NCBI RefSeq assembly: GCF_954871325.1
Contig: NC_088775.1
Coordinates: forward strand, 22,359,561-22,423,560
Direction: 5' to 3'
Length of the DNA stretch: 64,000 nt
Origin: Gordionus sp. m RMFG-2023
Taxonomy: Eukaryota > Nematomorpha > Gordioida > Chordodea > Parachordodidae
Shown: positions 33,050 through 43,754 of the stretch, piece by piece
Layout: every line of letters begins with the position of its first letter
Numbering within the stretch: position 1 is the stretch's first letter
Translations under genes and position numbers: made by a program
The notes under the pieces: model-generated
The model's input: the letters and a program-made list of their open reading frames with translations, nothing else
Told to the model about the DNA's origin: nothing
Databases searched by the model: none

Positions 33050-35299
33050 TATAGATGATTCCCTCAACCCCAGATATTGGCTATCTTATAGCACTATTTT
33101 AGACAAAGTCTTTTCTCTATATTGTATTATGTTTGTGGCCCTAAGTCCAATACTTTTTGGACTCAATTTAGGGTAAATTGGAAAAACATAAAGCGTGACT
33201 TAGAGAGACACGAAGCATATTCTCTTCATAAAGATTGTGAATATGCAAACATGACTTGGCTTGCAAATAAACGCATTCAAGATCATTTGCTATCAAATAA
33301 GCTTGATATAATCATGGAAAATCGCAATATAGTTCATAATATTATCGATGCCATTATGTACCTTATAAAATGTAATATAGCCTTTTGGGGTTCTAATTCG
33401 AATGAAGGTAATTTTATGTGTCTCATAAAATTAATGGCAAAAACGGTTCCAACTTTACGTGCATACATGGATAACAACGAAAAATTGCGGAGAAAAAAAT
33501 CAGATAAAATTTCGAGACCTTATATAAATTTATTGTCATATGGCCACGTGAAAAAAATAACTGAAATTATTAAGATAAAAATAACAAAAAGCATTATTCA
33601 AAAAATTAAAGAGAATCGTGCTTATAGCATCATATTAGATGGAACATATGATGTGTCTAAAAAAGAATGCATAGCTTTGCTTGTACGGTATATAGAAGAT
33701 GATCTGCATCCACATTCTGTAGAAAAGATCATACATGTTTTTACAACATCAGAAACCAGTGGGAAAAATATAAAGAAACATGTTTTTTCTAAGTTTAATG
33801 ATCTTGGTCTTCCTCTTGATTATTTGGTTGGACAAAGTATGGATGGTGCAGGGAATATGAGAGGAGTATACAAAGGAATGCAGGATTTAATATTGAAAGA
33901 GGCTCCAAAAGCCATCTATATTTGGTGCCATGCACACCGGCTAAATTTAGTAGTTGCTCATGTTTGTGGATGCAAAATTGAAATGAAAAAGGCAATGGGA
34001 ATATTAGATGAGTTATATAATTTTATGAATGGAGTTAGACGTCAAGGTGTGTTTGTTAAATATCAAATGAGAAAGTCCAAGAAATCTCTTGAAAGAATTA
34101 AAAACACAACAAGGTAAATAAAATATTTTTAATGAAACTTATATATTTTCAGAAATTGGTCATCATCTTACAAATCTGTAGAAATCTTTTTAGATGTTTA
34201 TGAACATATTTTAGCATCATTAGTTGAATTAAAAGATTCTAATGACCCAAGCACCTCTTCCATTGCCGATGGATTATTATCAAGAATTAAGGATGAAAAT
34301 TTTATATTAAGTCTTTTGAAAGAAATATTGAAATGTACACATGAGGCTTGTATTAAAATGCAGGCAGTTGGTAATGATTTGGCTATGGTAACCAAATTAA
34401 TACATCAAACAAAAAATAAATTACAAAGACTAAAAGGTTAATATTAGTTACTATTTCTATAAATAATTTTAAAATATAGCTAATGGAGACAATATATTTT
34501 TAAAATTACATTCCTTATCTAATAGTTTTTTGAAAAAGAATAATGTAATAACTGATTTGTATAATATGAAATCAATATTCAAATTGGATCAAACAGAATT
34601 CAATAATTATGTTGAACAAAAAAAAACAAGTTGAATAAATTAAAAAATTTTAAATTATTATTTATTGTTATAGATATAGAACGGAAATATTTTTCCCTGT
34701 GCTAAATGCAATAATTAACCACCTAAATGATCGATTTAATTATGATTGTTTAAATTTTTTATCACAAATATCTATTTTTACTCCCACTCGAATTATGGAT
34801 AATGAAAAAATAGAAGGTTGGCAAATATCTGAAATTTTTCATACTTATCAATTGGATGTCCAATACATTGTTGATGAATATAATGATTTTCGCTCTTTAT
34901 ATTTGGAGCAATCAATCATTTTTTACGAAGATCTATTGAAATAAAAAGAATGACGCGTTATATATCAACAGCGAAATCATTACCAAAATAATAAAATGAA
35001 TAAAATATTCTTTTATATTATCATACCTACTTTTAAATCAATTAAATTCTTATTCTAATTTAAATTTATTATATAAATATTTATTAACCCTTCCTACAAC
35101 TTCCTGTTCAGCCGAAAGAGCCATGAGTAAAGTAAAAATTAACAAAACTCGAATGCGGAATAAAATTTCGGACCCATTTTTAGAAAATTTACTGTTAATA
35201 TCCAGCGAAATTGATGTTTTTGAAAAATTTACAATTGATGATATTATAACACAATTTGCATTAACATCTATAAGGTTATCCAGATTATTAATAAAATAA
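33050..35299 (+). pseudogene. hAT transposase main exons (TTF-type/ZMYM-like)
   Basis: A TTF-type finger region comes first (NPRYWLSYSTILDKVFSLYC, then a frame change near 33122 into FWTQFRVNWKNIKRDLERHE). The 331-codon open part then gives YSIILDGTYDVSKKE with the first catalytic Asp, VGQSMDGAGNMRGVYKG with the second, and WCHAHRLNLVV, the hAT C/H motif. An intron of 39 bp lies at 34114-34152, another at 34437-34479 and a third near 34637-34680. The final exon (about 35090-35299) has the dimerisation motif TTSCSAERAMSKVKINKTRM. Only a small number of defects are seen, so it decayed recently. It acts on its own element's CAGCGTCTAC ends by inference. Confidence 0.8.
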
Positions 35300-35760
35300 G
35301 TAATGTATCTTTTTCACAGCGAATATATACGCTTTTATTTAACATTTTATAATTTCAGTTCAAAATATACTATAATTCATTTTATTCTAATATTTTTTAT
35401 AATAGCTCTATTTACAATACATGTTTTTAATTAATTAAAAGGTAATATATAGATATGTGGAATCAAGCTAAATATACCTCTTTAAATTTATTCGTCTTAT
35501 ATTTTTTACAATATTTTATATCTTTTTTATAGAAATATTAATATGTTATATCATTTAATTCACTTATATATATTTTATGAAAATAAAGTGAATATCAACC
35601 AAATTATGAAAAGATTGCATTTAAATATAAGTTTATCACCTATAAATTTTTAAAAATTTTTTCCCCTAAATAGGCTTGAAAGATTGTAAATAGAATTATG
35701 TTGTAAGGTTATAAATGGTGGCTTATTATAAGATTTTTTAAATAAAATCACTATACTATC
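35300..35760. other. 3' AT-rich part of the hAT element
   Basis: About 460 bp after the transposase stop with no frame or repeat recognised; probably the 3' untranslated region. Confidence 0.45.
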
Positions 35761-35776
35761 GTAGGTCTGTAAATTT

Positions 35777-35793
35777 CGCGGCCGAAGGCCGCG
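35777..35793. other. Perfect hairpin CGCGGCCGAAGGCCGCG
   Basis: A 7-bp all-GC stem with a GAA loop is followed after four bases by eight T. It stands out in a region otherwise about 80% AT. It is near the right end of the hAT at 29998-35867. It looks like a bacterial intrinsic terminator, but in this eukaryotic setting a subterminal structural element is more likely. Confidence 0.6.
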
Positions 35794-36224
35794 GGATTTT
35801 TTTTAGGTGGGTATATGTAGATTTTGGAGGGTTTTCCTCCATCAAATTTTTTGCCATATAGACGCTGCCAACACTATTTTATTTTTTTTTATTCTAAACA
35901 GATATTTAGTATATTACAAATTGATACTATAAAAAATTTGTGTAAATAATATTTTGAAAACATACTATGTAATATGTATCTATAAAAAAATAAAAATGAT
36001 ATTTTAATTAATAAAAAATATAACATATATTATATATTATATAATAATGTATTTAATTCTTTGCGTATTTATTCCATGGCAGGAAAACTATAATTTTATT
36101 ATGTAATAGATATAATGAGTGTTAGCTAGCGTTAACTTTCACCAAACATTATATTAATCATAACTAATCATTATAACCATATCTAATTGACGAATATAAT
36201 AATTCATGTTGTATGAATTTTTTA

Positions 36225-36343
36225 AAAAAATACGGCCCGGCCCGGGTAATTAAAAAAAAAATTTTCAGGCCCGGCCCGGGTATATTTTAAAAATTTAAAA
36301 TACGGCCCGACCCTGGTACCCGGGCCGGGCCTGCAGGTCTCTG
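36225..36343 (-). repeat. Right terminal/subterminal repeat with CCCGGGCC blocks
   Basis: Inverse counterpart of 8394-8590. Three CGGCCCGGCCCGGGT-like blocks lead to the terminus at 36343. Confidence 0.75.
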
Positions 36344-36351
36344 CTATATTT
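36344..36351. repeat. Target-site duplication CTATATTT, right copy
   Basis: Identical to 8386-8393. Confidence 0.85.
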
Positions 36352-38130
36352 ATTATCAAAAGCATTTATTAGTAAAATTCATTATAATATTAGCTGTAAT
36401 ATATTATAACTGTCAAATACGTCTATAAAAGTGGCATTTTATCTAATATTTTATAAATAATTGTATATAATTGAGGATTATAAACTATATGTCTACTTAA
36501 GTGTTGTTAAATAGTCAAGTTTTGAGTCGATTAGTCGACTCATTTTTACAACTCGAGTCGCGATTCGAGTATGAAGTTGAGTCGTTAACTCAAATCGCGA
36601 CTCGAGTTATGAATTTGAGTCGTGAACTCAACAGGTTAACTTAAATTTTATGAAACTCGATTATTTAGATAAGTGTTGTTAATTGTTGGTTGTTTAAAAC
36701 CCAGACCTGGCACTTGGCTCTATCAACTAAAACAGCTATGGCATGAACCCCGAGCACAGACACATATATTTTATTATTTCTTATTGAACTTATTAAAGTA
36801 TATAAATATATGGTTATTAGAGGTATCAATCAATAGATAATTTAAAAAACCTATTGAATAGGCAACAAGCCAAGCACTACTTCTCGATGGGTGAAGCTAT
36901 TACTAGGGGGGGGGGGATTAATTTTAAGCCGAGTTCTACCTTAATATGGTGAATATGAGTATAACCTGGTGGAGGGGAAAATATTTGATATAGTTGTTCA
37001 TATAACTGAACCGCTCAAGAAAAACGTTGCTTTAATTATAATATTTTTAACAAAAATATATAAAAATGCAAATTTTATTAATTCAATGTTAAATAATTAT
37101 AAAAATACTATAAAAACTAGGCCAAAATATCTTTAGGTATTTTTATTGTCATTATAAACGTATGGGTAGTGTTGTTAAAAAGTGGAGTTACTAGTCATTA
37201 GTCGAATAAGTCGACCAACTCAAGTCGTGAACTCAAGTCTATAAACTTGAGTCGACTAAAGGAGAATAGTTCTATAAACTTAGTCGACTAGAGGACGAAT
37301 AGCTCTATGAACTTGATTAGTTATTACTAATTAATAAAACATTTGTTCGGTTTTTTATTTTAAACTTTAGACTTTCAACTTGAGTCGTGAATACGAAATA
37401 TATTTTAAGTCGACTAGAGAACGAATAGTTCTATGAACTTAAGTCGACTAAAGGACGAATAATTCTATGAACTAGAGTCGACTTAAGGAGGAAGATTTTA
37501 AATTAGTTACTATTAATTAATAAAACATATGTTTTTTTATTTTTAACTTTAGACTTCCAATTTAAGTCGATCCCTCAAAAAGTGTAGGGGTCACTTACTT
37601 AAGTCGACTAGAAGACGAATAGTTGGGTCGTTTTTTCGACTCAGACTCAAACATCGGGTCGTTTTTTACGACTTCAACCCAAAGTTGTGGTCATTTTATT
37701 CGATCCGATCTATAATATCGATCGTTTTTTAAAGGAGTATCTAAAGTTTGGGTTACTTTTTTTCATCTGACCCAATATCCAGATCATTTTTTCGACCAAA
37801 AGGCTTTTAGAGTTGACTCCAATAAATATAATAACAACATTTAGTAGATATTAATTATGGGCGGGTAAGTTATTTAAAGCTTCTTTTAATTATAATATTC
37901 TGACTTACTATTATTAATGGAATGGCATTTGTCATCGTTATTTTTTCAACAGTGATGATGTACCATAAAAAAGTGATAATTGTCATAATCGTTATTTTTG
38001 AATTTTTTTTAAAGCAAATGGGTAAAAATAGATATTGTAAACATGTTAAATTAAAATTTCAATAAAGATGTACCATAGAAAGGTGACAATTGATTTTAAA
38101 AAGTGTGAGTGACCACTTAAAAAAATTTAA

Positions 38131-38295
38131 ATGAGGCATTTTGATGAAATAAATAGCAAAGGTATTTCTGAAAATGCCTTGGAAAAACTGACACAATTCG
38201 CAAATATATTGAGCGTTAAATTACGTAACAAATTGTGTTCAATTACGAGTATATTCAAAGATTTAATAGTAGTGAAATGGACGACGATATCATAG
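38131..38295 (+). CDS. Small ORF, 54 codons, unknown
   Basis: Reads MRHFDEINSKGISENALEKL and continues through FANILSVKLRNKLCSIT to a stop. The amphipathic, Lys/Glu-rich composition looks more protein-like than most frames in this AT-rich region. It may be an N-terminal relic of the transposase whose C-terminal trace lies 180 bp downstream. I do not recognise a family. Confidence 0.25.
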   Translation: MRHFDEINSKGISENALEKLTQFANILSVKLRNKLCSITSIFKDLIVVKWTTIS

Positions 38296-38404
38296 GTACA
38301 AGTGAGGAGTTAAATTAAGAAGATGGAATATTACAATATGATTTGATAATAAATGTAATAAGTGTTTAATAGGCGTGTAAGAAATTATTAAAAGTTACAA
38401 TATG

Positions 38405-38595
38405 CACAAAAGTGCATACACTAATTTATTTTTGGAATATGAATGCATTTTAATTTTGTCATTTGCGGAGGTTAATTGCGAAATTAGTAAATTATAAAAA
38501 ATAGGCTGAGCTAATATAGACCAAGAAAAATTAGAAGCGTTTTTAATTATGTCAGTTGAACGAGAAGTATTAGCGCAGGTTAAACTATAAGACAT
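38405..38595 (+). pseudogene. hAT transposase C-terminal relic
   Basis: Reads NIDQEKLEAFLIMSVEREVL after a decayed SFAEVNCEISKL stretch. The pattern (Q)E(R/K)L-x-x-L/F-x-(L/I)-x-S-(I/V)-(E/H)-(R/K)-(E) is the very end of the hAT dimerisation domain. Two stops interrupt the piece. It supports the hAT label for the surrounding inverted-repeat element. Confidence 0.45.
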
Positions 38596-38599
38596 TCTT

Positions 38600-39455
38600 G
38601 TTTATTTGCTCAAAGTTAATGAGAGATTTATTAATGTAAAAATTATATATTATCTTAATTCTTTTAAATCTTATTTATATATTTACAATATGATCGGTGC
38701 CTGATTTCATAAGTGCGGCAATTTTATATTTTGTGCAATATTGTATAATTGTAATAATTTTATCTGTAATTGATTTTATATATTGGGTATGTTTTCTTTT
38801 ATATTTAACAAAATCATTTGTACTTATTTTCAAAAATAAGAATAAAAATCTTTATGAAAAAAAAATTATCAAAAATTTTTACAAATAAAAAAATTTTTCT
38901 TTAAAAGAAATAAATATTGTTAATGGTGAAAAAAACAAGAAAATTTTACTTTTTTATACCCAAAATTTATTTTAAAAAAGATAGATTTATTTTGGGAGAA
39001 AGAAACATGGGAAGGATTTGGTTATTTATTTTCTAAAATAATCATTTTAAAAAATATACAAAAAATTGGTGGTGCCAGCTAGGCGCTAAATTCATTCAAA
39101 ATTAAAATAAGAAACATAATAATAATATGTGCATTGTGATTTGATTTGTGACTAATAAATTGAATTAATATAAATGTATTATTTTCCTTTAATCTTTTTT
39201 TTAAATAATTGTAGAATTTTTAGATTAGGAATCCTTTATTTCCAAAATATTAATTTTTGGAATTTCGATTAAGTTCATGTTAACAAAATTTCCGTTAAAT
39301 AGAGTTTAAAATTGAACCCGAATTAAATCCTAATTTGGCAATCTAGCAGATATTTTTCTCTTAATATTTTACAAAAGTTAAAAATAAATTAGATCTTAAC
39401 ATGCCCATTTAGAGAAATAAGATGGTCAAAAATTTTATACTACTAACCATATTTA
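38600..39455. other. AT-rich interior of the 36.5-40.0 kb element
   Basis: Includes a hydrophobic 63-codon frame (38697-38888) typical of T-rich sequence. No gene is supported. Confidence 0.45.
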
Positions 39456-40439
39456 TTTTTTACCCCCGCTCCCAAGTCAAACTTATATACACCATATTTA
39501 GGTGGAACTAGACTTATTTGATACCAATCCATCATATCAATATTTGGTGCCGATAATAATCCTAACCTACGTAGTAATTGCCATAGAGAGGTGGCGCTTG
39601 GTTTGCTAATTATTCAATAGTTCTAATTAGCTATCGATTGATGCCTCTAATAATCATATATTTATATACCTTAATAAGGTCAAGAAAAAAACAACTGGTT
39701 GTGCTTGTGGTTAGTACTCATTGCTAGTTTAGTCGATTTTTAGACTTAAGCCACGGATCTGAGTTTTACATAATTAACCAATAAATAACACTTATATAAG
39801 CAATTGAGTTTCATAAAATTTAATAAACTATTTATTGAGTTTACGACTCAAGTTGACTTAAGTTCACGACTCAAGTTCATAACTCGAGTCGTAAAAATTA
39901 GTCGACTATACGACTCTAAACTCGACTTGAGTTTTGAGTAGATTTTTTTGACTAAAAACTCAACTTGAGTCGTAGTTAAGCCGACTCGGCTGAGTCGTTT
40001 AACAACACTAGTCTACTTACTTACTTTTTATTATACTTATTTGGACCTTGAAAATATTTTTAGGAATAGGTATGATAATAAAATTTAAAAATAAATATAC
40101 AGTTGATTAGTCATTTTAAAATCTGCTAATTAGAATATTAAATTTTTTAGTTTTCAATTAATAAATGATTATATTTATTTAATTAGGGTTATAAAATAAT
40201 TTAAATAATAATAGTCAATTAAGCTTCAACTGTTAATGCTATATTAATATTTAGTGAGTGATATTGATATTCTATTTTTAACACAAAATTTGATTGCTAG
40301 CTGACATAATGAAAATATAATTTATATGTATTAATTAATTTAATCTAATATTTAAAATAGTATTCATTTAAAAATATAGATAGTCTTATTAATTTTTAAA
40401 TAATAAAATTAAATCTATATTTTACTTGTAGAATTATAA

Positions 40440-40586
40440 AAGAAATCTTTCAGGGGGCAATCAAAAAAATTTATTTTTAGTTCAAGGGGTTAAGATTCCA
40501 TTAAAAAAAAATTTTTTGCTTCAGGAGGCTATTCAAATTTTCTAGGGGGCTCGAGCCCCTGCGCCCCCCCCTAGCGACGCCACTGG
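40440..40586 (-). mobile_element. Lone hAT terminus CAGTGGCGTCGCTAGG
   Basis: The block ending at 40586 is, reversed, CAGTGGCGTCGCTAGGGGGG followed by CAGGGGCTCGAGCCCCC. This is the widespread hAT terminus form CAGTGGCGTNGCTAGG. Inward lie GGGGGC/CAGGAGGC repeats. The other end was not found, so this is a truncated insertion or a remnant. Confidence 0.6.
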
Positions 40587-40599
40587 TATTTTCCATAGC

Positions 40600-42250
40600 T
40601 AGGCCCACTCTGAATTATAAAAGATTATCATTATGTCTTATAATATAAATAAAATGATATTTATACATGATAATTATAATTTAATAAATTCATTAAATTA
40701 TAGTTATAAACATAATAAAGCATAAATTTTATTAAAAAGTGTTTCCAATGAATTTCGCCGTTGATGCCGTCAGCCCACATGCCTATCTATAGGGCATATG
40801 AAGCAGAAATCATAGAATTGCTTGTTAACCTGGATAATAAAAATGATGATAAGGATAAATGATAGAGTGGCATAACCGCCTAAATTAGAAGATAACTGGG
40901 CGAATGACCAAAAATATTTAAAATGTTTCCTAGAAATTAAAATTTATCCTGAATTTTTGATATGGATTTGTTATTTTTAAAAAAAATCATGATAGGAAAA
41001 TGTGCAAAATTTTTGGTATATATAGGCATTTGCGTATTAAAGATAAACTTTCCTGTGCCGGTAAATAGCATAGAATGTGCTTCATGCTGTAAAAGTCTTT
41101 AAAAATGCTATGAAAATAATCTTTTGACTTGGTAGCTTTAGCTAATAGGGGCCCTAGTAACCTTAAACTATCTGGAGCAATGATTCAACATATAATTCCG
41201 ATTTACTTATGTGTGTGAGGCCAGTAGCTTGGGAATTGGTTTCCATATATTTTTAAGAGCTAAGTACATTACTGAGGGGCCACAGATAGACCTATCATCT
41301 AAATACCACAGATTAAGAAATAGGTTGAAATTTTGTTTAATTTATTAAATAAGATGGTGGATTCCAAAGCAAAAAAAGAAGAGGTCCAAATGAATCCCCT
41401 TGTTGTAGGCTTTCTTGGAACTAAATCTGAGAAGGTCCATATATCAAAGGCTTCTGAAAGCCATATGAGGATTCACTAAATTAGTGTAACAGTGGAAAGT
41501 TTCATAGAAGAATATTAAAAAAGAGGTAGGTAAAGGATATTGAAAGCGTTTTGAGAGCTAGTTTACATATTACTGAGTCTGGTGGCTGGCTTTCTATGTA
41601 TATTCTTAAAGTATAAGGAGTAATTTTACATCCGCCCTTAATCTCGAAATCTAGTTGATAAGAGTTTAAAATGTTGACAGCATCATGTTTTATATGTTCG
41701 ATTGTGATTTTGGCTATTATTCTTCTGAAAAGAAATCTACTGAAATGGGACGGGTACTACCAACTGGCTTGGATATAATGATTAGACGTGCTCCAAAAAG
41801 AATTTAGTGAGTATGTTATTATAATAAGGTTATAACAGTTGTATTAACCTTTATGACAGAACTATGGGAAGGATTTTTTTAATTAATCTAGTTTTGAAAA
41901 TATTAGGGTCTGCAGGGGGCGTCACTAGCCTTTACAATTTCAGGTGGCTAAAAATTTGTTTGAAAGCCTTCGGATTCGGACCCCATTGTCCGATGCAACG
42001 TGTTATCTATACTATGTATAAATACTCACTTATTTAGTTATATTGACATTTACAATTGACGTGCATAAATTAAATAATATTTTTTAGTGATATTAACATT
42101 TATGACTGACGTGTCAATATTTTATTTTTTCTATATCCTATGATATTTAATGCAATTTTGCCTTATTCTTTTATTAATCTCTTTATAAAATTTTATATTT
42201 CTAACTGTTAAAAATTTATATATTTATGTAAGGTTAAATTCGAAAATGTC
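40600..42250. other. Unassigned 1.6-kb interval
   Basis: Less repetitive and slightly richer in GC than the rest of the window (for example near 40750, 41150 and 41745). No frame above 60 codons is open on either strand and no TE motif was recognised apart from a CAGGGGGCGTCACTAGC phrase at 41914 that could be a transposon edge. It could be a decayed gene, an untranslated or regulatory stretch, or old TE sequence. Confidence 0.4.
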
Positions 42251-42257
42251 AAAGCTT
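42250..42257. repeat. Target-site duplication CAAAGCTT, left copy
   Basis: Identical to 63204-63211. Confidence 0.88.
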
Positions 42258-42344
42258 CAGTGACGAAGCTTCTTTCCTATAAAAATTTTAAATAAACTTA
42301 ATATAATCTTTATAATATGTTAAAAAAGACTAATCTGATTTCGT

Positions 42345-42904
42345 CAGCGTCTACATGTTTCACTGGATGCAAAACCCCTTCAAAACCTTTGCCTACACCC
42401 CTAAAAAAATCGCCACCTGTCTCTTTATCATTATTTTCACCTATTTATTTATTGATACTCTTTTCAAAGAATTTATAAAGGATAACTTAAATTAATTTAT
42501 CTCTACTACCAACTATCGATATTTTGTGAATATAAAGAATTTATTTTTAGGTAATAAATTCAATTAAAACCTCCATTATTTACAATGAATTAATTATTAT
42601 GGCATTATGAGCTTGCTAAAATATCTAAACCTTTTAAATGTAATTTAAAAGGATAGTTTATTTGGAAAACAATGTGTATGATTGTTTGCAATATATAGAT
42701 TTGGTCGATGAATTGTATTATAATAATACTATAATAAAAGTATTAATTTTTTACAGCAATAAATTTTGTCCTATTTCATCTCAAAATTTAATAGATAACC
42801 CCCCAAATAATTTATCCCACCCCCCATTAGAGCAGCTTACCCCCTACCCTCTCAAAAAAATAGGATGCAAACTGTTCCTACCCCTCCCGCTCATGTAGAC
42901 GCTG
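42345..42904. mobile_element. hAT MITE with CAGCGTCTACATG ends, 560 bp
   Basis: Begins CAGCGTCTACATG and ends CATGTAGACGCTG, a perfect 13-bp inverted repeat. It is flanked by GATTTCGT (42337-42344) and GACTTCGT (42905-42912), an 8-bp duplication with one change. The related hAT at 46138-46155 has the undisturbed CTGACTTCGTTAAAA, the empty site. The termini match the autonomous-type hAT at 29998-35867, a plausible source of transposase. Its open frame at 42662-42898 has no recognisable motif. Confidence 0.85.
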
Positions 42905-42912
42905 GACTTCGT

Positions 42913-43080
42913 TAAAAAAAAATTAATATAATTTTTGTAACGTTAAAAAAAATTAATATAATTTTTGTAACGTTAAAAAAAATTAATATAATTTTTGTAG
43001 TAACGTTAAAAATTATTAATATTATTTATACTAAGTTAAGAAGAATTACTATTATTTTTATTACGTTAAAAAAATATACA
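42913..43080. repeat. Short tandem repeat AACGTTAAAAAAAATTAATATAA (outer copy)
   Basis: Five or so units of about 35 bp built on ACGTTAAAAA and TAATATAATTTTTGTA. The same array lies at 46145-46380 in the nested relative, so it belongs to the left subterminal region of this hAT family. Confidence 0.75.
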
Positions 43081-43148
43081 TGAGGGTAGCAAATATAATA
43101 TTGCTCATTTTTTTAATAAATAAAAAGAAAATCATATGAATTGTATCA

Positions 43149-43719
43149 GTTTGACTAAACTACAAATGCCAAGGTAAACTGCAAATGCTTTGGTAAAATT
43201 TTTGATATATTCTCTCTTAATTGGAGCGAGGTTCATTTTCTTGTTCTATAAATACCTTATAAAAAGTTAAATTCTTAGATATATTCAATAATAAATAAAT
43301 TAACATTAATAGTTGTATTTCCTTTTATCTCATAATAAAGAGCTAAATCCTTTAATTTAATTAAATTAAAAATAATTATAATTACATTTTAAATATCATT
43401 AATATTAAATCCGCAAGTTGGCAAATTATTATTTCATGAAAAAAAATAAAAAATAATATGCCAACTGGCGGATTTTATATTATTGTAATTTAAAATGTTA
43501 TTATAATCCTTTTTTTAAGATAATTATATCAATACATTTAAACTATTTATTATAAAATAAAAGAAAAGTGTCTATTCATTTATTATTGATTATATCTAAT
43601 AATGTAATTTTTATAAGTTATTCATATTATAAGAAAATGAATCTCACTTAATTAATAGAGAATATGTCCAAAAACCTAAGCATTTGCAATTTACCTTGGC
43701 ATTTGCAGTTTAGTCAAAC
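43149..43719. repeat. Foldback structure made of two terminal arms
   Basis: Left arm 43149-43430 and right arm 43440-43719 are inverse copies, with GTTTGACTAAAC at one edge, GTTTAGTCAAAC at the other, and TCCGCAAGTTGGC/GCCAACTGGCGGA at the centre. It could be a MITE of the same family, or a rearranged end of the 17.9-kb element. Sequence to its right leads directly into the satellite. Confidence 0.78.
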
Positions 43720-43754
43720 ATGTCAAACACGTATACCACCTTTTTTAAAATAAG

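Larger units (their letters stand above)
29998..35867 (+). mobile_element. hAT element with CAGCGTCTACATGG-type ends, ~5.9 kb
   Basis: The left end reads CAACGTCTACATGGCC and the right end, reverse-complemented, CAGCGTCTATATGGCA. The same terminus bounds the 560-bp MITE at 42345-42904 (CAGCGTCTACATG). It encloses one TTF/BED-type hAT transposase gene on the plus strand from about 30.5 to 35.3 kb. G-rich repeats follow the left end. No exact 8-bp duplication was found; flanks GTTTAAC and CCAACACT suggest it landed in the terminus of another element and that one copy has since changed. Confidence 0.75.
8394..36343. mobile_element. Outer hAT element of nest 1 (27.95 kb with nested insertions)
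   Basis: The left end reads CAGAGACCTGCAGAGGTACC. The right end, reverse-complemented, reads CAGAGACCTGCAGGCCCGGC. The 8 bp outside each end are identical (CTATATTT, 8386-8393 and 36344-36351), the exact target-duplication length of hAT transposons. Both subterminal regions carry repeated CCCGGGCC-type blocks separated by A/T runs. The present length is inflated by later insertions: a hAT at 10074-18815, inverted-repeat elements around 25.8-28 kb, and a hAT at 29998-35867. Which of the internal transposase fragments originally belonged to this element is not certain; the BED-type exon at 28.3 kb and the gene at 23.6-25.3 kb are candidates. Confidence 0.85.
36500..40011 (+). mobile_element. 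hAT-like element with long inverted arms (AGTGTTGTTAAA ends)
   Basis: Starts AGTGTTGTTAAATAGTC and ends GAGTCGTTTAACAACACTAG, flanked by identical 8-bp duplications TCTACTTA (36492-36499 and 40012-40019). The two ends are inverse copies for about 500 bp: GACTCAA/GAGTCG repeats, then a block with TATCAATCAATAGATAA, then CACCATATTTAGGTGGAA. Repeats of GTCGACTAGAGGACGAATAG lie at about 37240-37640. A second terminus-like GTAGTGTTGTTAAAAAGTGG occurs at 37155, so a relative may be nested on the left side. A transposase C-terminal relic is seen at 38.5 kb. Confidence 0.8.

Noticed and set aside
35777-35801. Hairpin plus T-run resembling an intrinsic transcription terminator
   Set aside because: The surroundings are eukaryotic with introns; it is reported as a structure only.
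36700-36760. tRNA-like stretch on the minus strand (TAGTTGATAGAGC and GGTCTGGGTTT)
   Set aside because: The box-like phrases are too close together for a tRNA and lie in the inverted arm of a transposon. A tRNA-derived SINE trace cannot be excluded but is not supported.
38697-38888. Hydrophobic 63-codon frame resembling a membrane peptide
   Set aside because: T-rich DNA gives Phe/Ile/Leu-rich frames by chance; no start context or homology.
42662-42898. 78-codon frame inside the 560-bp MITE
   Set aside because: No similarity to the hAT transposase with the same termini, and it ends in the terminal repeat.
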